DNA from: Actinocorallia populi
GTDB taxonomy: Bacteria > Actinomycetota > Actinomycetes > Streptosporangiales > Streptosporangiaceae
Assembly: GCF_002995495.1 (NCBI RefSeq)
Contig: NZ_PVZV01000005.1
Coordinates: 186,001-250,000 of the forward strand
Reading direction: 5' to 3'
DNA: 64,000 nt
Shown here: piece after piece, positions 18,896-27,984 of the stretch
Layout of the letters: every line of letters begins with the position of its first letter
Numbering within the stretch: the first letter of the stretch is position 1
Translations under genes and position numbers: made by a program
The notes under the pieces: model-generated
Databases searched by the model: none
The model's input: the letters and a program-made list of their open reading frames with translations, nothing else
What the model was told of the DNA's origin: nothing

Positions 18896-19462
18896 TCAAT
18901 TTTGCGGGCTCAGGCCTGTCACGGACAGTCGGAACAGCCGGTGGGCCTGGGTGGCGGGGTCGGGGTAGTGCTCCGTGGCCAGGACGATGCCGACGATCAG
19001 GGTGATCAGATCGGTGACGGTGACGCCCGCCGTTACCGCGCCGTCCTGTACGGCACGGCGTAGCAGGGGGCCTGCCGCCTCCTCCAGTGCTGCCGAGCAG
19101 CTGTTCTCGTGCACCGGGTCGGTTTCGGCGCCGTCGTAGGTCAGTGCGGCCGCCAGTCCCCGGGCGGTGACGCAGTAGGAAACGACGTCGCTCAGCCATT
19201 CCAGGAGTGCGTTCCGGCTGTCGTCCTTGCCGGTCAGGTCATGGGCGCGGACGCACAGGGCCTCGATGCGGCTCTGGGAGACCGCCTCCAGCAACGCGCG
19301 GCGGGTGGGGAAGTGCCGGCGCACGGTCGCCGAGCCCACTCCTGCGGTGCGGGCGATCTGTTCCAGGGAGGCGCCGAAACCGTGGGCGGCGACCTCCTCC
19401 TCGGCCACGGCGAGGATGCGCGCGTAGTTGCGGCGGGCGTCTGCACGGCGGTTGTCGGGCAT
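18896..19462 (-). CDS. TetR-family repressor of the adjacent NmrA-like gene
   Basis: A 188-residue protein with the helix-turn-helix SLEQIARTAGVGSATVRRHF (about residues 32-51) after a basic N-terminus (MPDNRRADARRNYARIL). The C-terminal domain is of the SbtR/TetR_C_33 kind by overall look. It is divergent from an NmrA-like oxidoreductase with two copies of the same 23-bp palindrome in between, the classic arrangement for a small-molecule or quinone-responsive TetR that controls itself and a detoxifying reductase. The ligand is unknown. Confidence 0.9.
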   Translation of the reverse strand: MPDNRRADARRNYARILAVAEEEVAAHGFGASLEQIARTAGVGSATVRRHFPTRRALLEAVSQSRIEALCVRAHDLTGKDDSRNALLEWLSDVVSYCVTARGLAAALTYDGAETDPVHENSCSAALEEAAGPLLRRAVQDGAVTAGVTVTDLITLIVGIVLATEHYPDPATQAHRLFRLSVTGLSPQN

Positions 19463-19482
19463 GGCTTCACCTCCTGGCTTGC

Positions 19483-19539
19483 TAAACGGCGGGGCCCGCC
19501 ATATCGTACCGGAACATAAACGGCGGGCCCCGCCGTTTA
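19483..19539. promoter_or_regulatory. twin palindromic operators for the divergent TetR/NmrA pair
   Basis: Site 2 (19517-19539) has arms TAAACGGCGGG and CCCGCCGTTTA around one central base and is perfect. Site 1 (19483-19505) has the same left arm and a decayed right arm (CCCGCCATATC). The copies are in tandem, 34 bp start to start, and fill almost the whole intergenic region. Site 2 lies 25 bp upstream of the NmrA-like start. Confidence 0.85.
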
Positions 19540-19563
19540 GTGGGAGAGCACTCGAGGAGCGTC

Positions 19564-20487
19564 ATGTCCGAAGTTTCCGCACCCGTCCTGGTCACCGGTG
19601 CCACCGGAAGGCAGGGCGGGGCCACCGCCCGCGCCCTGCTCGCGGGGGGCGTTCCCGTCCGTGCGCTGGTACGCGATCCGGCCGCGGACCGGGCCCGGGC
19701 CGTCGAGGCCCTCGGCGCCGAACTGGTCACCGGCGACCTTCACGACCGCGATTCCGTGATCCGGGCGGCCGAGGGCGTCCGCGCCGTCTTCTCCGTGCAG
19801 ATGGCCGCCGTGACCGAGGAGGGCTTCGATTTCGCGGGGGAGGTGGTCCAGGGCATCAATCTCATCGAAGGCGCGAAGGCCGCCGGGGTGCCGCAGTTCG
19901 TGCAGACCTCGGCCACCGGCGCCGGGCAGCACACCGCGACTCCCGGCTGGGCCGAAGGCCGCTGGGCCTCGGTGGAACCCAGCATGACCGCCAAGAGCGA
20001 GATCCAGGACCGGCTCCGCGCGGCGGGCTTCGCCCACTGGACGCTTCTCAAGCCGGGCTTCTTCATGGAGAACTTCCTGCCGTCCATGGGGTTCCTGTTC
20101 CCGCGCGGCATCGAGGGCGGCCTGGTGAGCGTCCTGAACCCCCAGACCCGGCTGTCCCTCGTCGCGGTGGACGACATCGGCAGAGCCGCCGCCGCGGCCG
20201 TCGCTGCACCGGAGCGCTTCGACCGGGTGGAGCTGGAGCTGGCGAGCGACCACCTGTCGATGGCGGAGATCGCCGAAATCCTCTCCCGCGTTCTGGGAAC
20301 ACCGCTGTCCGCGCCGGACATGACCGAGGAAGAGGCACTCGCCGCCGGAATGCCGGCGATGGGCGCCTCGCACGAGTGGCTCAACGTGGCGGGCCAGCCG
20401 GGCCGCCCCCGGTACGCGAGAGCCCTCGGCATCCCGCTCACCGGCTTCGAGGAGTGGGCCCGGCAGCACATGCGAGCCCAGGCCTGA
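19564..20487 (+). CDS. NmrA-like NAD(P)-binding oxidoreductase
   Basis: A 307-residue atypical short-chain dehydrogenase. The N-terminal Rossmann motif is VLVTGATGRQGGATARALL (about residues 9-27), the NmrA/HSCARG GxxGxxG type. A conserved AVDDIGRAAAAAV stretch lies near 200. The SDR catalytic Tyr-x3-Lys is not evident, so it may be a redox sensor or a quinone/isoflavone-type reductase. The start at 19564 follows GAGGAG at good spacing; an upstream in-frame start would sit inside the operator. Expression is expected to be controlled by the divergent TetR protein. Confidence 0.88.
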   Translation: MSEVSAPVLVTGATGRQGGATARALLAGGVPVRALVRDPAADRARAVEALGAELVTGDLHDRDSVIRAAEGVRAVFSVQMAAVTEEGFDFAGEVVQGINLIEGAKAAGVPQFVQTSATGAGQHTATPGWAEGRWASVEPSMTAKSEIQDRLRAAGFAHWTLLKPGFFMENFLPSMGFLFPRGIEGGLVSVLNPQTRLSLVAVDDIGRAAAAAVAAPERFDRVELELASDHLSMAEIAEILSRVLGTPLSAPDMTEEEALAAGMPAMGASHEWLNVAGQPGRPRYARALGIPLTGFEEWARQHMRAQA

Positions 20488-20592
20488 CACGCCTCCGGGC
20501 CTCACCCGGCCGGGAGAGGACCGCCCGGTGCGACGTCCGTTCCGTGATCCTTCTTCTCCGAGCCTCGATAGGCTCAGCCGTTTGCCGGAGAT

Positions 20593-22653
20593 GTGGGGTT
20601 CTGGGTGAAGCGTGTCGCGGTTCTGATGATCGCCGTCCTGGCGGTCCTCCCGTTGCTCTGGGCGCCCGCACCCGCCGCGGCCTCCGGGGAGGGCCGGGTC
20701 GTCCTGATCGGCGTCCCGTCGCTGCGGTGGACCGACTTCCAGACCGGCCGGGCGCCCCATCTGCGGCGGCTGGCCGCCCGCAGCGCGATCGGGCTGCTGT
20801 CCGCCAAGTCCATCGGCCGCAGCACCTGCCTTCCGGACGGCTGGGCGACGGTCTCCTCGGGGAGCCGCGCCGCGACCGGCCTGTGCGCCGGGACGCCGAC
20901 CGCCCGGTCCGACGGGCCGGGCGCCGTGGTCGAGGACGTTCCCTCGATCGGCAGGTATGTCGACGCCCTCGGCTTCCCCGCCAGGATCGGCCTGCTCGGG
21001 GACGCCGTCCACCGGTCGGGCGGCTGCGTGTCGGCCGCCGGTCCCGGCGCGGCGCTCGGCGGGGCCGACGGCTCCGGCCGGATCGACCGCTACACCGCCG
21101 ATCCGGCGGCCGCGAACGTGACGGACTGCGCCGTCACCCTGATCGGCTTCGATGATCTCGTCACCGCCCGGGGCGAGCGGCGACGCGACGTCGTGCGCCG
21201 GGTGGACGCGGCCGTCGGCGTCCTGCTCGCCCGGATCCCCGCGGGGACGACCGTGCTGGTCGCCGGATTGTCCGACCGCTGGGGCATTCCCCGCCTCCGG
21301 GCCGTGCTGGCCTCCGGCGGCGGATTCGACCGCCGCTCACTGGGCTCGGCCTCCACCCGCCAGCCCGACCTCATGATCCTTCCCGATCTCACGGCCACGG
21401 TGCTGGCGGCGGCCGGGATCCCCGCCCCGGACACCCTCGTCGGCACTCCGGCGCGCTCCACCGGCGGCCCGCACGAGCGACTCGGCGAGGAGATCCGCCG
21501 GCTGAACGTCCAGGCGTCCGAGGGAGAGGTCCTCAAGCGCGTCTCCTCCGGCTTCCACCTGGGCGTGGTCGTCGCGCTCTACGCCGTCTACGCCCTGGGC
21601 GCCGTCGCGCTGTGGCGGCGCGGCCGCTGGCTGCCGGTGCTGAGGGCCGCCGCGCTCGCCGCCGCCGCGCTGCCCGCCTCGACCTTCCTGGTCAACCTGC
21701 TGCCCTGGGCCGACCCGCCGCTGTCCGCCGACCCCGGTGCGGCCCTGGTCGCCGGGGTCCTGCTCTGCGACGTGCTGATCACCGCGGCCGCGCTCGCGCT
21801 CACCCGGCGGCGTTCGGCGCTCGCGCCCGTCCTCGCGGTGGCCGGGCTGTCGGCCGCGGTCCTGGCCGCCGACCAGCTTCTCGGGATGAACCTCCAGGTG
21901 AACAGCTTCATGGGCTACTCGCATCTGGGCGGCTGGCGCTACTTCGGCATCGGCAACGTCGGATTCGCCGTCCTGACGACCGCGACACTGCTGGCCGCGT
22001 CGGTCCTCGCGCAGCGGGCGCACGACCGGGGACGGCCGGGGACGGCCCTCGGCGTGATCGCCGGTCTCGGCCTGTGCGCCGCGCTCCTGGACGGGCTCCC
22101 GCTGTGGGGCAGCGACTTCGGCGGAATGATCGCCTTCATTCCCGGCCTGGCCGTGACGCTCCTCCTCGCCTCACGCCGACGCGTCTCGGCCGCCAAACTC
22201 GCCGGGCTGGCCATCGCCACCGCGGCCGGTGTGCTCGCCGTGGCCTTCGCCGACCGCCTCCGCCCGGCCGCCGACCGCACCCACATGGGCCGGTTCGTCA
22301 ACGACCTGCTGCACGGAGACGCCCTCCCCGTCATCGAGCGCAAGCTCACCGTCATGGCGCACAGTTTCACCAACCCCCGGCTCGTCCCGCTGACCCTCCT
22401 GGCCGTCCTCTTCCTCGTCTTCGTCCTCCGGGGACCGGCCAAGGACCTCCTCACCCGGGCGCCGCTGTTGCGGGCAGGGCTGCTGGGAGCCCTCACGACC
22501 CTGGTCGTGGGCACGCTGGTCAACGACTCCGGGCTCTCCGTCCTCGCGATGGGCATCACCGTCCTCTTCCCCCTCACCCTCGCCGCCACCACCCGAACCC
22601 TGAACGTCACGGCCACCGAGCCGGCCCCACGACCCCTGGAACCCGTCCCCTGA
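20593..22653 (+). CDS. large membrane protein with extracytoplasmic phosphatase-like domain
   Basis: A 686-residue protein. A signal-anchor (VAVLMIAVLAVLPLLWAPAP) is followed by an extracytoplasmic region to about residue 300. This region resembles the alkaline-phosphatase/sulfatase fold: VVLIGVPSLRW at its first strand, STCLPDGWATVSSG at the usual nucleophile loop, and a late PDLMILPDLTATVLAAAGI stretch. About ten to eleven membrane segments follow (from about 318 to 665). The start may be GTG at 20593 or 20605. The family is one of conserved actinobacterial membrane proteins of unknown role. The canonical metal-ligand set of phosphatases is not complete by eye, so activity is doubtful. Confidence 0.75.
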   Translation: MGFWVKRVAVLMIAVLAVLPLLWAPAPAAASGEGRVVLIGVPSLRWTDFQTGRAPHLRRLAARSAIGLLSAKSIGRSTCLPDGWATVSSGSRAATGLCAGTPTARSDGPGAVVEDVPSIGRYVDALGFPARIGLLGDAVHRSGGCVSAAGPGAALGGADGSGRIDRYTADPAAANVTDCAVTLIGFDDLVTARGERRRDVVRRVDAAVGVLLARIPAGTTVLVAGLSDRWGIPRLRAVLASGGGFDRRSLGSASTRQPDLMILPDLTATVLAAAGIPAPDTLVGTPARSTGGPHERLGEEIRRLNVQASEGEVLKRVSSGFHLGVVVALYAVYALGAVALWRRGRWLPVLRAAALAAAALPASTFLVNLLPWADPPLSADPGAALVAGVLLCDVLITAAALALTRRRSALAPVLAVAGLSAAVLAADQLLGMNLQVNSFMGYSHLGGWRYFGIGNVGFAVLTTATLLAASVLAQRAHDRGRPGTALGVIAGLGLCAALLDGLPLWGSDFGGMIAFIPGLAVTLLLASRRRVSAAKLAGLAIATAAGVLAVAFADRLRPAADRTHMGRFVNDLLHGDALPVIERKLTVMAHSFTNPRLVPLTLLAVLFLVFVLRGPAKDLLTRAPLLRAGLLGALTTLVVGTLVNDSGLSVLAMGITVLFPLTLAATTRTLNVTATEPAPRPLEPVP

Positions 22654-22738
22654 TCCCGCCCCCACCTGACAGAACGGCCCGCGCCGCCCATGGGCCTTCG
22701 AAGCCGTCCCGGGCCAGGCGGTCTTTCTGGGCCGCGTC

Positions 22739-23320
22739 TCAGGTGGACGGGGGACCGTAGGTGCGGAAAGCGCTGGTGTCCAGGGTGACGTTCAGGGGGG
22801 ACGGGAGTTCGATCGGCTCCCCGAAGGGGAAGACGCGGTGCTCGGTGTAGGTCGGGCCCATGGTCTCGTCGTCGCCTCGCGGGGCGAGGCGCAGGACGCA
22901 CCTTCCCTTGAACGGGTCGACGATCAGGTAGAGCGGGATGCCGAACCTGGCGTAGACGTCGGTCTTGCGGACCTCGTCGTTGTGAGGGTTGCTCCGCGAG
23001 ACGACCTCGACGACGAAGGCGACCTCGTCGGCGGGATGGTAGGCATCGTCGTCGGCGGGCTCATCCGTGTACGGGAGGACGGCCAGGTCGGGCTCGGGGA
23101 GATCGGTGAACCTCGGGTGCTGGATCGTCTGCTCGGTGACGCACTCCCATTCCGTGAGCGGGGCGAGCTGCGCCGTGATCCGGCTGATGAGACGCCAGTG
23201 CAACCGGCGGCCTGAAGGCGACAAGATGATCTCTCCATCGATCAACTCGGCTCGGAAGCCCTCGGGGACGATGAGCTCCCGGAACGCCTGCTGAACGTCG
23301 GGCAGATCTCGGCTCGCCAT
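22739..23320 (-). CDS. Uma2-family putative nuclease (DUF820)
   Basis: A 193-residue protein with the Uma2/DUF820 pattern: FRAELIDGEIILSPSG (about 24-39), LPEPDLAVLPYTDEP with the conserved Asp, EVAFVVEVVSRSNPHND carrying the PD-(D/E)xK-like Glu, and KTDVYARFGIPLYLIVDP supplying the Lys/Tyr. These proteins have a restriction-endonuclease-like fold, are abundant in actinobacteria and cyanobacteria, and their biological role is unclear. I start at MASRDLPD (23320); an upstream start would add 21 residues. A monocistronic gene. Confidence 0.88.
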   Translation of the reverse strand: MASRDLPDVQQAFRELIVPEGFRAELIDGEIILSPSGRRLHWRLISRITAQLAPLTEWECVTEQTIQHPRFTDLPEPDLAVLPYTDEPADDDAYHPADEVAFVVEVVSRSNPHNDEVRKTDVYARFGIPLYLIVDPFKGRCVLRLAPRGDDETMGPTYTEHRVFPFGEPIELPSPLNVTLDTSAFRTYGPPST

Positions 23321-23485
23321 GATGGTCACGGTAGCAACGTCCCCTCGTCGGTTCGCGGGCTGCGGCCACACTATCCCGACCATGCCAATCCGTATCCGAG
23401 TGATTACAGATTCGTTGGAGAGCGGGAAGGCATCGACCTCATCAGTTGCGGATTTGGAGCATGACGGCGATGGCTTCCTTTTCTT

Positions 23486-24571
23486 TCAGCGGGTGGTGAT
23501 GATCCGGCCGTACTCGTGGACGAGGTAGGTGCCCGCGACGCCGATCAGCCGGGTGGAGCCGGGGAGGCGGGTCAGGTCGTCGGGGCGGGTGTTGAGGTTT
23601 CCGTAGGGGAGGGCGCGGGTCTTCCAGCGGCCCTTGGCGGTGCGGTGGTAGAGGCGGTCGGGTTCGTTGAACCCGGCGGGGTCGGAGCCGAGGGCCCACA
23701 TGCCGCCGCGGCCGTCCGGGACGGCCACCTGCAGGACCTTGGGGCGGGCCGGGCCGGGCTTCTCGACGCGCCAACGATGGCCGTTCCCGGAGACGATGCG
23801 GCTTTCACCCGACAACGGGGTGCCGTCTTCGGTCGACCGCTTCGTGGAGAAACCGACGGTGACGCGCTCGCCCTGGACGTCGAGGGACGTCGTCTCCCAG
23901 CGGGAGGCGCCGCCGGGCAGCGTGACCTTGACGGCCTTCCACCGGGTTCCGGTCCAGCGGAACAGGCGGCGGCCGCTGAACCAGTCGATCGCCCAGATCC
24001 GGCCCGCGCCCGACCGGACCATCAGGTGGGAGGCCTGCGGGCCCGGCACGGTCTTCGCGCGCCAGGCGCGGCCGTCGTAGTGCCAGGCCTTGTCCTTCTT
24101 CGCTCTGGTGTCCGTGCCGAAGACCCAGACGTCCTTTCCGCCCGTCACCGCGATCTGCTCGAGCAGCATGCCGGGAAAGGAACGGGCCTTCGACCAGCGC
24201 CGCCCGTCCCAGCGGACCACCCGGCTTCGTGCCTCCCCGTAGTTCCCGTCGTGGGTCGACATCAGCGTCCACACGTTGGAAGGTCCCGAAGCGGCGGCTT
24301 CGACCTCGAGGTTGAGCGCGTCGTCGAACCCGCCGGGCAGCGGCGTGGAACGCCAGGTCCTGCCGTTCCACCGGTAGGCGAGCGGCTTCTGGGGTTCGCC
24401 TCCGACGAAGAAGGCGAACCCGGACTTCGCGCCGGTCATGATGATCCGGCTCGCCACTCCGTCCACCTTCTTGAGCACCTTGAACGGTGAGGCCGGAGCG
24501 GCGTGGGAAGGCGCGACGGGCGCGAGGGCCGTGACGAGCACGAGGGGAAGCAGGAGCTTGCTGCGCGACAT
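23486..24571 (-). CDS. secreted repeat protein, beta-propeller-like
   Basis: A 361-residue protein with a signal peptide (MSRSKLLLPLVLVTALAP, cleavage near SHA-AP at about 24). The mature region contains a recurring short motif of the form (Y/V/W/F)-(R/H)-(W/Y)-(N/D/T)-G-(R/T)-x-W, seen at YRWNGRTW, VRWDGRRW, WHYDGRAW and FRWTGTRW at roughly 50-residue intervals, as in Kelch/WD-like propeller blades of actinobacterial exoproteins. I start at the ATG at 24571; an ATG three codons upstream is possible. No enzyme motif. Possibly a cell-surface binding protein; function unknown. Confidence 0.78.
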   Translation of the reverse strand: MSRSKLLLPLVLVTALAPVAPSHAAPASPFKVLKKVDGVASRIIMTGAKSGFAFFVGGEPQKPLAYRWNGRTWRSTPLPGGFDDALNLEVEAAASGPSNVWTLMSTHDGNYGEARSRVVRWDGRRWSKARSFPGMLLEQIAVTGGKDVWVFGTDTRAKKDKAWHYDGRAWRAKTVPGPQASHLMVRSGAGRIWAIDWFSGRRLFRWTGTRWKAVKVTLPGGASRWETTSLDVQGERVTVGFSTKRSTEDGTPLSGESRIVSGNGHRWRVEKPGPARPKVLQVAVPDGRGGMWALGSDPAGFNEPDRLYHRTAKGRWKTRALPYGNLNTRPDDLTRLPGSTRLIGVAGTYLVHEYGRIITTR

Positions 24572-24669
24572 GATCGGCATCTTCCCGTATGTGAAACCTC
24601 TTCGTATCGGGAACCCGGTCGCCGCTGTTCCCCGCGCGCGGATCCGGGCGGTCACACAGGGCACGGACC

Positions 24670-26208
24670 TCAGTCCGCCGGGACGGAGCGGGCGGTCCAG
24701 GCCCGGCCCGAGGGGGTGAGCCTGGTGGCGCGGGCGCCGATGATGAGCAGGCATTTCATGTCGATGGACGCGGGGTCGAGCTCGCCTAGGGTGGTGACGG
24801 TCAGGGACTCCTCGGCGCGGCCGACGTCGCGGCCCACCACGACGACGGTGTCGGGGGAGCGGTGCTCCAGGAGGATCTTCTGGGCCTCGGCGACCTGGGT
24901 GGTGCGGGAGCGGGAGGCGGGGTTGTAGACGCCGAGGACGAGGTCGGCCTCGGCGATGGCGCGCAGGCGCTTCTCGATGACGGGCCAGGGCTTGAGGCGG
25001 TCGGAGAGGCTCATGACGGCGAAGTCGCCGCCGATGGGGGCTCCGGCTCTGGCGGCGACGGCCTGGATGGCGGTCATGCCGGGGACGACGCGGATGGAGA
25101 CGTGCCGGAGGTCGGGGTGCTCGGCGGCCTCGAAGACGGCGGAGGCCATGCCGAAGACGCCGGCGTCGCCGCCGGAGACCACGGCCACGCGCTCCCCGGC
25201 GGCGGCCAGGCGCAGGGCGTGGGCGGCGCGGTCGACCTCCACGGTGTTGCCGCTGGCGTGGCGTTGCAGGCCGGGACGCTGGGGGATGCGGTTGACGTAG
25301 GGGGCGTAGCCGACGACGTGGTCGACGGAGGCGAGGGCCTCGGCGGCTTCGGGGGTGAGCCACTCGTCCGGGCCGGGACCCAGGCCGACGACGAGGAGTT
25401 CGGCGGCTTCGGACGCCTCGACGGGGAAGGGGGCGGGGGCGGGTGTGCCGGCCAGGCGGGCGGCGGGGGCGCTGGTGGCGCGGACGCCGTTCACGCTGTC
25501 GCCGGTGACCACGACGACGGAGAAGTACGGGACGGACGCCGGGTCGACGTCGCGGACGGGGCGCCAGCACTCCTCGGGCATGGAGGCGCGTTCGACGTAC
25601 AGGGCGTCGTCGAGGCGGCCCGCCTCGGTCAGCGCCTGGAGCACGCCGGGGAAGGTGCGGCCGAGCTTCATGATGATCGCGCCCTGGGTGTCGGCGAGGC
25701 GGCGGGCCAGCTCGGGCACCGGCAGGGTGCCGGGCAGGACGGTCAGGACGTCGGTGTGCCGGACGAGGGGGCTGGCGATCGCCGCCGTCGCCGCCGACAC
25801 CGAGGTCACGCCCGGTACGATCTCGGCGGGGAAACGCGGGGAGAGCCGGTCGTGCATGTACATGTACGAGCCGTAGAAGAGCGGGTCGCCCTCGGAGAGC
25901 AGCACGACGTCGCGCCCCGCCTCCAGGTGGGCGGCGAGCCGCGCGGCGGACTCCTCGTAGAACTGCGCGATCGCCCCCGCGTAGCCGCCCGGATGGTCGG
26001 TCTTCCCGGTGGTCACCGGGTAGGTGAGCCGCTCCTCGACGACCCCTTCGGGGAAGAGCCCGGCCGCGATGCGCCGGGCGTTGGAGCGCCCGCTGGACTT
26101 GGCGTGGTAGGCGATGACGTCGGCTTCGGCGATGAGCCGCGCGGCCTTGAGCGTGAGGAGTTCGGGGTCGCCCGGCCCGACGCCGACCCCGTAGAGCTTT
26201 CCGGTCAT
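24670..26208 (-). CDS. cobIJ: fused precorrin-2 C20-/precorrin-3B C17-methyltransferase
   Basis: A 512-residue fusion of two class III (tetrapyrrole) methyltransferases of aerobic cobalamin biosynthesis. The N-terminal half (about 1-245) is CobI: LYGVGVGPGDPELLTLKAAR, then LLSEGDPLFYGSYMYM. The C-terminal half (about 260-500) is CobJ: LLVVGLGPGPDEWLTPEAAE, then VVSGGDAGVFGMASAV and GVYNPASRSR. Both halves keep their SAM-binding GxGxG and GDP/GGD motifs, so both activities are expected. The start overlaps the cobH stop (ATGA). Fusions of this type are common in actinobacteria. Confidence 0.95.
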   Translation of the reverse strand: MTGKLYGVGVGPGDPELLTLKAARLIAEADVIAYHAKSSGRSNARRIAAGLFPEGVVEERLTYPVTTGKTDHPGGYAGAIAQFYEESAARLAAHLEAGRDVVLLSEGDPLFYGSYMYMHDRLSPRFPAEIVPGVTSVSAATAAIASPLVRHTDVLTVLPGTLPVPELARRLADTQGAIIMKLGRTFPGVLQALTEAGRLDDALYVERASMPEECWRPVRDVDPASVPYFSVVVVTGDSVNGVRATSAPAARLAGTPAPAPFPVEASEAAELLVVGLGPGPDEWLTPEAAEALASVDHVVGYAPYVNRIPQRPGLQRHASGNTVEVDRAAHALRLAAAGERVAVVSGGDAGVFGMASAVFEAAEHPDLRHVSIRVVPGMTAIQAVAARAGAPIGGDFAVMSLSDRLKPWPVIEKRLRAIAEADLVLGVYNPASRSRTTQVAEAQKILLEHRSPDTVVVVGRDVGRAEESLTVTTLGELDPASIDMKCLLIIGARATRLTPSGRAWTARSVPAD

Positions 26209-26855
26209 TCGGCTTCCCGTGCGAGTGCGTTGAGGGCCGAGGCGGCCATGGCGGAGCCGCCCCGTCTGCCCCGGACGGTCAGGAACGGCACGTCCAGCTC
26301 GAAGGAGGCCAGCGCCTCCTTCGACTCGGCGGCCCCGATGAATCCCACCGGGACGCCGATGATCGCGGCGGGCCGCGGCGCGCCGTCGAGCAGCAGTTCC
26401 AGCAGGTGGAACAGCGCGGTCGGCGCGTTCCCGATCGCCACCACGGCCCCCTCGAGCCGGTCGCCCCACAACGACACCGCGGCGGCCGAGCGCGTCGTCC
26501 CCCACTCGCGGGCCAGTTCGGGGACGCGCGGGTCGCGCAGCAGGCAGAGCACCTCGTTGTCCTTCGGCAGCCGCGCCCGGGTCACCCCGGAGGCGACCAT
26601 GTGCGCGTCGGTGAGGATCGGTGCGCCCGCCTCCAGCGCGGCGCGCGCCGCGGACACCAGCCGTTCGTGGACGACGAGGTCGCCGGCGAGGTCCACCTGC
26701 CCGCAGGCGTGGATCATGCGTACGGCGACCTTCTCCGCGTCGGCCGGCAGGTGCGACAGGTCGCTCTCGGCGCGGATCGTCGCGAACGAGTCCACGTAGA
26801 TCGCGGCCCCGTCGGTGAGGTAGTCGAACCGCCTGGCGGGGCGAGTCGGATTCAT
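26205..26855 (-). CDS. cobH: precorrin-8X methylmutase
   Basis: A 216-residue enzyme that moves the C11 methyl group to C12, giving hydrogenobyrinic acid. The family landmarks are present: AEKVAVRMIHACGQVDLAGDL, with the catalytic His in the RMIHACG motif (about residues 44-50), GAPILTDAHMVASGV near 77, and a GVPVGFIGAAESKEAL stretch near 164-179. Full length. The ATG is preceded by AAGGAG. It lies between the truncated cobG-like gene (73 bp upstream) and cobIJ (overlapping), forming a minus-strand cob operon. Confidence 0.95.
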   Translation of the reverse strand: MNPTRPARRFDYLTDGAAIYVDSFATIRAESDLSHLPADAEKVAVRMIHACGQVDLAGDLVVHERLVSAARAALEAGAPILTDAHMVASGVTRARLPKDNEVLCLLRDPRVPELAREWGTTRSAAAVSLWGDRLEGAVVAIGNAPTALFHLLELLLDGAPRPAAIIGVPVGFIGAAESKEALASFELDVPFLTVRGRRGGSAMAASALNALAREAE

Positions 26856-26928
26856 GAGAACTCCTTGGACGTGGAGACCCGCGCCCTCCGAACGAGACGG
26901 GAATCCACCGGGACGATGCGGTCTGGGG

Positions 26929-27906
26929 TCAGGAAGGGTCCAGGTCGGGGACGATGACGCTGCGCCAGGGCGTGACGATGAGCCGCGGCCCCAGTGCCGC
27001 CAGCCGCACCGCCTCGACGGCCGGCAGCAGCCCGTCGGGGACGGCGAGGTGCTCGGCGCGGCGGCCGTCGTCCTGCCGGATCATGCCGAAAGGCGGGGGT
27101 GCGGACGGTCGGGTCCGCGGATCCCGAAAGGCGTGTTCTTGCAGGTCCGCGCGTGTGCTGCCCGGCGGCATGCCCTGGCGTCGAGACCCGGAGACGGGTG
27201 GTTCCTCGAGCGGCTCGCCGTCGGGTCGCGGGTCGTGGGTGGCCGTCTCGAACAGCTCGCGTCCGGTTTCGGGTAGTTCATCCACGTGCCAGGGTGCGGA
27301 CGGCCCCGCGCCCCGCACGCGCAGGAACGTCCGGGCCAGCGAGATCAGCGCGGCCGGGGCGTCGGCGAGGGGGACGATCGGCCCCAGGTGGCCGGTGCCG
27401 ACGCGCAGCCGGACGCGGGAGCCGTCCAGGGCGGACAGGCCGAGGTCGAGGTCGCGGTCCGCCACGTCGCCGCGGCCGTCGTCGAGGCAGAACAGGAACC
27501 TTCCCGGCAGCGCGGCCAGGCCGGGGTCGGCGCACAGCAGCCGGTCGAGTTCCGCGGCGGCGGGGCGCAGGTCCGCGCGTCCGCCGGCGAGGCCGGTGAG
27601 CGGGGAGACCAGGATGTTGCGGGCCCGTTCGTGCGCGGGGCTGGGCAGCAGCCCGGTCGCGCGGATCGCCTCGACGACCTCGTCGGCGAGTCGCCCGCCG
27701 GTGTGCGCGACGCCGCGGATCTGCAGGTTGGCGCGGGTGGTCAGGTGCAGGTTCCCGTCGCCGAAAAGCCCGGCGACCTGGGCGATCCCGCGCAGCGCGG
27801 CGGCGTCGACCAGGCCGCCGACGAGACGCAGCCGGATGAGTGCTCCGTCGTCGGCGATCCACGGTCGCAACACGCCGGGGCAGCGGTCGGCTCGGTCTCG
27901 GATCAC
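26929..27906 (-). pseudogene. cobG: cobG-like (precorrin-3B synthase), C-terminus missing
   Basis: From the GTG at 27906 (VIRDRADRCPGVLRPW), 325 residues match the nitrite/sulfite-reductase ferredoxin-like half repeats of CobG: DGALIRLRLVGGLVDAAAL, GDGNLHLTTRANLQIRGV, LVSPLTGLAGGRADLRPA, and a second repeat ending in RLIVTPWRSVIVPDL. The chain stops there. The following segment, which in this enzyme family holds the C-x5-C and C-x3-C ligands of the 4Fe-4S/haem centre, is absent, and only 73 bp separate the stop from cobH. The whole product has three Cys, none in that pattern. It is either a deletion derivative without activity or a protein needing a separate Fe-S partner. Confidence 0.7.
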
Positions 27907-27984
27907 GGCGCCATGGTGCCACAGCACCGCGAATGCCCCGTGAATCAGCAGAGCGGATGCGAAGGGAGGGTTCGGGCGCTGGTA

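Noticed and set aside
18389-19063. A 224-residue plus-strand open frame
   Set aside because: Only about 36 codons resemble a sigma factor; the rest is unrelated and runs antisense through the TetR gene.
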